Shown here: piece by piece, positions 58,075 to 64,000 of the stretch
How the letters are laid out: the number at the start of each line of letters is the position of its first letter
Position numbering within the stretch: position 1 is the stretch's first letter
NCBI GenBank assembly: GCA_022749755.1
Contig: CM040448.1
Span: 5,702,481-5,766,480, forward strand
Direction of reading: 5' to 3'
Source of the DNA: Azadirachta indica
Taxonomy: Eukaryota; Streptophyta; Magnoliopsida; Sapindales; Meliaceae
Length of the DNA: 64,000 nt
Notes under the pieces: model-generated
Database searches by the model: none
Seen by the model: the letters and a program-made list of their open reading frames with translations, nothing else
Told to the model about the DNA's origin: nothing
Position numbers and translations under genes: made by a program

Positions 58075-61000
58075 CTGCAAAGACAACATTAAAATTTTCA
58101 ATCAGTGACAGAATTTGATAATCACTTATATTAGCATAATTGTGGTTGCAAAATAGTATAACAATCATCAATGTTTTTTATTATTAATTTACAGTCGAAA
58201 AACAATTATAAAAAATATGTACTTTCAAAACTGCCTTATATCTAAATATCTAATCAATCCCATCATATCCACCATTTCAGTGTTAATCCCATCAAATGCA
58301 AAAACAATCACCAAAGTAAAAGGGGTAAGCGTTTAATTGTGTTATTTAAAACATAAGCACGTACCTCCTGAATTTGCTGTGTTAGATCATCTACAATAAG
58401 CAGTAGAATCTATGAAGTAACCACACCACATCTCAAGAATTATTAAGCAAGTGGCACAGAGAGGCTTTGTTAATACCAACCAGGAGAAAAAAAAATAGCA
58501 GGTTATAAAATAATTTTATGGCTGAATAGTATTACTCTATTCAAATCTAATTTTGATACTGATCTCATGCCCTCTGGCACCAATGTGGTAAATGTAGAAG
58601 ATATGAAGCAACAAAGAAGCTGCAATGGTGCCAAAGAAGAGGCCTTGGAAGCAAAATGTCTGTAAAAGACCAGAAAGCCAAAAGAAAAGGGGACACAAAA
58701 GAAAGACTGAATGAAACCTAGAAGTATACTGCTGCTTTTTTGCATCAGTTGGTGCTGACTGCACTGGCGATTAAGAATTTTTTATAAAATAATTTTTTAT
58801 AGTAAATAATTAATAAAATAATTCAATATCTTTGAATTCTTAATCGTAGATATAATTAATAAAATTAACTTAATTTTGACTATAAAAAATTCACTTTCTA
58901 TCAACTTGATGAATTAATTTCAAGATATAAGGCTTTCCTATTAGAACACGGACGGTCCACAAGGGCATTACTAATTTCCTGATTTACTTCATTATTGTAG
59001 ACGTTTTTATCAAGAAAAGATTTTCCATTGATTCTTGGAATAGTAAGAATAGATAGAAAAATATTTATGTATATCTTTTCAATAAAAAATTTTATAAAAA
59101 AATTGTATTTACGGATTAATCGAGTATTTCTTTTTTTTAATATCTGCCAAATTTTTTTTGATGATTCTAATATTTTAGCACAATAACTTGTTTTGTTCGA
59201 ACTAATATTTATTTCTTGAGTTAGTGATCCTTTTTTTTTTTTTTTTGTAATTTTATCTATTTCATTTTTGATTATGCTTGTTCTATTAGTCAGATTTTGC
59301 AGTTTTTTTTCTATCAGTGAGAAATTTGTCCAATCCATAGATGAAATTTCAATAGATGATTCGTGAATCATCTGAATTAAATTTTTTTTAGTTTCGTGCA
59401 ATTCATCGATTTCTTTCAATGTTTCTCTTTCTTTCAATGTAAATAAGTTTCTTTTTAAGATTCCTTTTTTTCTTCTTTTTAGAAATGGAATCCTTTTCAT
59501 GACCCATTTTTTGGTTTCTTTTGCGATTTTTCGAAGCAATTTTATTTGTTTTTTTAAAACTCTTAAAACTATAAATTTCGATTTTATAATTTTTTTTTTG
59601 AGTTCTTGAAAAATGGGTTCAAAAAACGAAGATTGTTTTTGGCGAAAACCACAAGTCCGGTAGCTTTCCAGTCCCAAAATTGTTAAAAAACAAAAATCAT
59701 TTTCTTGTTCATTTATTGAATCTTTATCAGGGGATTCTATCTTAGATCTGTGCCAGGGTTTCAGGCGAAACGGGAATAGAATCTTTATCTGCATACCCTC
59801 TGTTAACCAGTTTTTCGGAAATTCTGTTTCGGATAATTGAACACCATCATAGGTGCATTTAACATGCATTTCCCGACTCCAATCCTTTAAATCCTCGGAC
59901 CACTCGGGATTTTGGAATAATAGTATGCGGACAATATTTTTAGCTATTATCAATGAAGGTAATATAATATATTTTCTAAGAATCGATTGGATTACTAACA
60001 CATAACCTCTTACTGCGTGACCCAAAACAAGGATTTCCCAGTTGTCCGCTATTTCACTACTTGCTGTTTTGTTGTTTTTGTATTTTTCTCTTTTTGTCTT
60101 TTCGTTTGTATAATCAGAAAAGTGCAGCAGCAAACAGCAGCAGACGAAGCGGTTGTTTTATTTGCTGGCAGTGAACTATGATTTAAGAACATAATTTTAT
60201 TCGTACCCTATGCTTCCGGGTTGCTTTTGTACTTCTCTTTTCTCATATTTCAATAATATATTATTTATAATGTCTAAAAAAGATAACAAAACCCAGAAGT
60301 CAAATACAGTTTCACTTCACTATTTTAAGTTATAACTTCAAAGCCAAATAACACATAAAACCAAATAGTCAATACATTTACAGCAAATTTACTAAACCAA
60401 ATCATTATCAAACATAGGATAATATATCGTTCAATCTTGTTTTGTTCAGGAAAGGTTGAAGAGAAAAAAGGAACCAAGGAACTTTGTGATTGAAGACCTG
60501 CTAAATTCAACAAAATATTGCACTGAATGCAGAAACGAAATGAATCACATCTATTTGAAGCAGTGCACTAATAGTTATCGCTTTTAATCTATATCATGCA
60601 ACCCCATTGCCTTGATAGTCTAAGCTGAAACCCCATCTCTTAGAGTTTGTTCAAGCTAGTTACAATAAAATCCCATTTGTCTAGTGAGGTTTTAAGCAGA
60701 TGTGTTTGTTTCTACCCTAATTTGACCTCCAATTTACATCGACTAAGAAATCAGACACTATGCAAGCCAGAAATCATCATGGGCTTAATGCCAATTTTTC
60801 TTCTTCACTAAATGGCAACAAAAACTCACAAAATGCTAGCCACTATTTTCCAACCAACAGTGCCACCACTAGCCCTTTAGAAGTGTCACAGAAATAACCA
60901 CAACTTCTATGTCAGTCAAATATTGAAATAATAGATCTTTTGCAACGAAAATAAATTCATTTAGATTTAGATATTGAGTAAAATAAGAGTTGCGAAAGTA

Positions 61001-61200
61001 TCTATTTCTATTGCCTTTCCACGAACTAAAGAACTAACATTTTCAAAGACAATTTCAAAGCACAAAACTAAAGTCAAGGTACCATCTAAATACAAAGAAA
61101 TTATGATAATGGCCGATATTAATGCAAGATCTCAAATTATTATGGTCAAAGATAACATAAGAAACAAAATTATGAAAATAATTTTTAAGATCAATTATAC
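58075..61200 (-). other. Retained family intron of the BAM-like pseudogene
   Basis: The acceptor TTTGCAG lies before AATATGCC (E-Y-A), and the donor GTATAATTG follows CTAG, where the family has the codons for A-P-(E). CLV1/BAM genes carry an intron here as I recall. It contains the ycf1 fragment and, at 58537..58764 (-), a hydrophobic open stretch ending in YHIGARGHEISIKIRFE that looks protein-derived but which I cannot assign. Confidence 0.75.
58922..60115 (-). pseudogene. ycf1: Plastid ycf1 (Tic214) fragment in nuclear DNA
   Basis: About 1.2 kb stays open on the minus strand (stop at 58901; the frame runs up to 60133) and encodes recognisable ycf1 internal sequence. Landmarks in order are DNWEILVLGHAVRG, LRKYIILPSLIIAKNI, REMHVKCTYDGVQLSETEF, NWLTEGMQIKILFPF, SFFEPIFQELKKK and then the lysine-rich coiled stretch to FIEKIYINIFLSIL. 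Full plastid ycf1 encodes roughly 1,800-1,900 residues, so this is an internal piece of about 390. Bases and codon use are plastid-like. It has no start or import signal and sits inside a pseudogene intron, so it is a plastid-to-nucleus insertion. The absence of stops suggests it is not very old. Confidence 0.9.
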
Positions 61201-62091
61201 CTAGAGCATTACATCCATAAGAATCAGCAAGGCAGACATGCACTCGGATGTGCCAGAATCTTGCAAGAATTTGGCAAGGCGGAAATCAGCAACATGAACT
61301 TCAAAACTGGAATCAAGAAGGATGGTTTTTGATTTCACATCGTGATGAACAATCAATGGTGAACAATCATAATGTACATAGCAAAGCCCTTTAGTAGCCT
61401 CCACAGCAATCTTATACCTTGCATCCCACTGCAAATGACCTCCTTTCTTTCCATGAAGAACCTCATGTAATTGTAGACCAAAAGATTAGTGTCATGGTTT
61501 GAACAAAACCCAAATAACCTAACGATGTGTCTATGTGTAATCCTCCCCAAAGTTTGTATCTCAGCCTTTTAACAGCAACTTGATCACCACTTGGAATAAC
61601 ACCTTTGTAAACAATCCCTGCACCTCCTTTTGCTATCATATTATCCTCCTTCAAGTAATCAAGAACATCATTACAAGTGAAGTGTAAGTGCTGGATTGCA
61701 GTGAATTTTCATGCATAAGACTCAGTAGTCTTCTTTAGTGATCTTACCTTGATAATTAGAGCAACTGCAAAGGCCATTAAGCAGAGAAGCAACCCAATAA
61801 CAAGTAACAGCTTCAAAGAAGTAGATAGTGAACCTTTAACTTGCGGCTAGTGGGTACCATTTGCAACACCATCTTTGCAAGCCCCAACTGAGGACCATAA
61901 AGTTCAGGATTACCCAAAAAAAAAGTGTAATTAAAGTAATTGAACTGTCCAGTTCCAGGATCCAAACCAAAAAGATTGTTATAGGAAAAATCAACACCAG
62001 TTAAACTTTGCATACTAGCTAGGGATGCTACCACTAGGTGATTTATTGAGAAATTAAGATAATTCCAGATCTTCATAGCTATAATCTGATG

Positions 62092-62922
62092 TAAATACGG
62101 ATGCACACAAGAGCAATGATCCAATTCAGCTACCTAATGGTCTTGTTACAAGAGCAAGAATGAAGAAATTTAAAGATGCATTGAATGAGATGATTCAAGT
62201 TTTGTGGGATGATCTTGCAACAATTCAAGAGTGTAAGAAAGAGTCAAATATCAAGTTTGGAGTTCAAGACAATAATCAGAGCTTGGTAACATTGACACAA
62301 ATACAAGAAGGCAAAACCTAAAGATTAAAGTTTTTACGGAATTCAACTTCTCAAATTTGTATAAGGCCATATTCGAATGATGTCTCAAGGCTAAGCAAGC
62401 ATGTTCAAGTCTTTTAATTGCAGTTCGAATCAGATCGTCATCATGATGCAAGTTTCGGATTCCATGAGTCAGTTTGGGCTAAGTTGCTGTTCAAGCCCAT
62501 TAGCTATTTTAGTTTTTTTTATAAACATATATTTATAGTTTGTTATGTGTTTGGGCTGTTAACGCTAATTATTAAGCCCAAATTCAGTTTATTTTATTTT
62601 AAGTTAGAATAAGTTTAATTTTGTGGCCAAACACTCCAATTAGGGTTACTTATCTCTTGTAACCTTATATATTCAGTCACATGCTCCCATGGAGGGGGAA
62701 TTACTTTTTCGAATGAAATTAAATTAAGAGTGTTTTATCTTGTTTTGATTCTTGCTTGAATCAAGGTTCTTACAATCAAAGCTAATTACTTTGAGGGTAT
62801 TTATTCTAAGGTTCTATTTCACAAGTTGAAATTGGGTTGCAGACTTGGGTGAATCTGATTTAACTTTTCAAGAGGTTGCTTCCATGCGTAAAGATATTGG
62901 GTCTCAAGTTTAATATACTCGG
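62092..62922 (+). mobile_element. Retroelement fragment inserted in the BAM-like pseudogene
   Basis: The two halves of one LRR codon run (I-T-x then M-K-I-W-N-Y-L) are split by about 0.83 kb. On the plus strand the insert begins TGATGTAAATACGG. It encodes 70 codons to a stop at 62321 (SNDPIQLPNGLVTRARMKKF then ALNEMIQ, a polyprotein-end motif), then LTR-like sequence with TATATATTCAG near 62667 and an end GGGGTTCGTATCA. The flanks share about 5-6 bases ((A/G)TAATC), consistent with target-site duplication. The coding end without a left LTR suggests a truncated element, which conflicts with a clean duplication, so exact ends are open. Confidence 0.65.
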
Positions 62923-63141
62923 GGTTCGTATCAGTAATCTCAATAGGAATCATCCCAAAATGTTCATTTCTACTCAGATCAACAAATATCAAAAGCTTGC
63001 ACTTGCTAATTTCCAAAGCAATCATCCCAGAAAACTGGTTGTGACTAAAATCCATCATTGAAAGCTGCTATAATCTACCAATCTCAGGTGAGATTTGACT
63101 ACAGAACTTGTTCCCATCATGCAAAAGCTTCTGAACACCCA

Positions 63142-63190
63142 AAAACTTCCCAATCCTCGTGTTCATTGCCTACGAGGATTGGCAAGTTTT
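63142..63190. repeat. Short inverted duplication of LRR sequence
   Basis: AAAACTTCCCAATCCTCGT (63142-63160) is followed after an 11-base spacer by its near-perfect reverse complement (ACGAGGATTGGCAAGTTTT, 63172-63190), with one mismatch over 19 bases. The sequence is LRR coding sequence (minus strand RIGKF), so the pseudogene's homology ends exactly at a hairpin. Confidence 0.8.
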
Positions 63191-64000
63191 CATATTGAAT
63201 AACAGAACAAAGAAAAATCCATCCACATAAAGCCCATCGTTTCTACTACACATAGCACACACATTTATCACAAATAATTGAACAATTCAAAAATTACACC
63301 AAAAAGAATCCCTGAATCACCGTTTCCAAATCAACATAAGAGGAGCTCTAAATTCCATTTTCCCATCCAAACATGTAACATTCCTTCCAGTCTCACAATC
63401 ACTTGACTGAAAAGAACATTGAAGAAAACAAAACACAAATAAATCAAACCAGAAACTCCTAAAAAGAAGCCACTAAGAACAAACCGTAAAATTAATAGTT
63501 GCTTTATGATATGCCTATAGTCAAGGGAGAAAACAGAAAGAACGAAAAAGAAAACAATTTCAAATAATAATCAATCTAAACGAAGCAGCAATACATAAAC
63601 ACGTATTTATAAAAAATGAATTGAACTAACAATTATGCAAATTTAGCAAAAGAAACAATTCATTTCGTCATCACTGACACAACATCAAATGAAGTTTCTG
63701 ATCAAATCACATAAAAAATAAAAATCAATTGAACACAATCATACAATAAACTAAACACAAATATCAAATGATCGAATAAAAACCAGTCCACATCAAAGAC
63801 ACGAAATATCAGGCAAAACAGAATCAATAATCAAACAATTGTTTGAGCAGAAAAATATTGGAAAATTTACAAAAATACCCACTATTTACCCGTACTTTTC
63901 TTAAATAATCACTGTTTAAAACTCTTTTAAAAAATGATCAACTCATTTTTTCTTGGACAAAATTACTTTTAATTACCCAAGACATCTAAATTCCTAATTT
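63191..64000. other. Gene-less AT-rich right edge
   Basis: No gene supported; the BAM homology stops at the hairpin. From about 63860 a segment (TACAAAAATACCCACTATTT, then AAATAATCACT) has the style of a DNA-transposon end but runs off the window. Confidence 0.55.

Larger units (their letters stand above)
57930..63190 (-). pseudogene. BAM/CLV1-type LRR receptor kinase pseudogene
   Basis: On the minus strand, in order from 63.17 kb down: RIGKFLGVQKLL with MMDFSHNQFSG and IFVDLSRNE (last LRRs); YLNFSINHLV, FSYNNLFGLDPGTGQF and FLGNPELYGP (LRR end); an intact transmembrane segment (about 61755-61820); then kinase pieces [52 protein letters not shown] and [10 protein letters not shown]; and, after a 3.1-kb intron (58075..61200), [14 protein letters not shown] through LLELITGRK. 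The best fit is BAM1-like. Damage: an in-frame stop at 61709..61711 replacing the usual Trp, frameshifts (near 61460 and 61225), DFG changed to DFR, HRD to HHD, glycine-loop change, a retroelement insertion at 62.09-62.92 kb, and loss of the N-terminal LRRs and the C-terminal kinase lobe. The family intron position is kept, so this is a DNA-level copy, not a processed one. Confidence 0.9.

Noticed and set aside
58922..60133. A functional nuclear ycf1 gene
   Set aside because: It covers only an internal part of the plastid protein, has no targeting peptide or promoter evidence, and lies inside a pseudogene intron.
58075..61200. Initial reading of the kinase gap as a simple insertion
   Set aside because: Its edges are a GT donor and a TTTGCAG acceptor at the position where CLV1/BAM genes carry an intron.

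Overview
The window is nuclear DNA from a flowering plant, most likely a eudicot and probably a rosid. The evidence is spliced genes with GT-AG introns, one AT-AC intron, a very AT-rich background, plant-only gene families (cytosolic disproportionating enzyme DPE2, gamma-type PI4-kinase, a CLV1/BAM-type receptor kinase), a plastid ycf1 fragment, and decayed Ty3/gypsy and MITE-type elements. I cannot name the species.

Layout. From 1 to about 16.4 kb there is no intact gene: this is a graveyard of repeats. It holds a pair of ~400-bp direct repeats around 3.2 and 5.8 kb, a 68-bp tandem repeat, LTR-like copies near 8.4 kb, a gypsy integrase relic at 10.7 kb and a long-armed inverted-repeat element at 11.0-11.9 kb. 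Gene 1 (16695..21144, +) is a five-exon membrane-anchored protein with a 16-histidine run and a Pro/Ala-rich region. From 21 to 27.5 kb lie more repeats and a MITE with target-site duplication. Gene 2 (28271..41026, +) is DPE2, reconstructed as 22 exons and 974 residues with all frames closing; its fourth intron is a U12-type AT-AC intron. Gene 3 (43240..44946, +) is an intronless gamma-type phosphatidylinositol 4-kinase. Genes 4 (46328..46966, -) and 5 (49540..50172, +) are two small WRN-like DEDDy 3'-5' exonucleases arranged head to head. The last 11 kb hold a degraded gypsy integrase (53.3-54.4 kb, -) and a decayed BAM/CLV1-like receptor kinase (57.9-63.2 kb, -). That pseudogene keeps its family intron, and the intron carries a ~1.2-kb plastid ycf1 fragment; its LRR part is split by a ~0.83-kb retroelement piece.

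Functional picture. DPE2 acts in the cytosol on maltose exported from chloroplasts at night. The neighbouring PI4K-gamma gene is, from memory, also its neighbour in Arabidopsis (At2g40840/At2g40850), so the pair looks like conserved microsynteny rather than a functional cluster. Genes 1 and 3 both have short upstream ORFs that overlap their main start codons, suggesting translational control. I found no gene system that looks clearly new to science. The most notable items are the AT-AC intron, the plastid insertion inside a pseudogene intron, the divergent exonuclease pair and the fold-back element.
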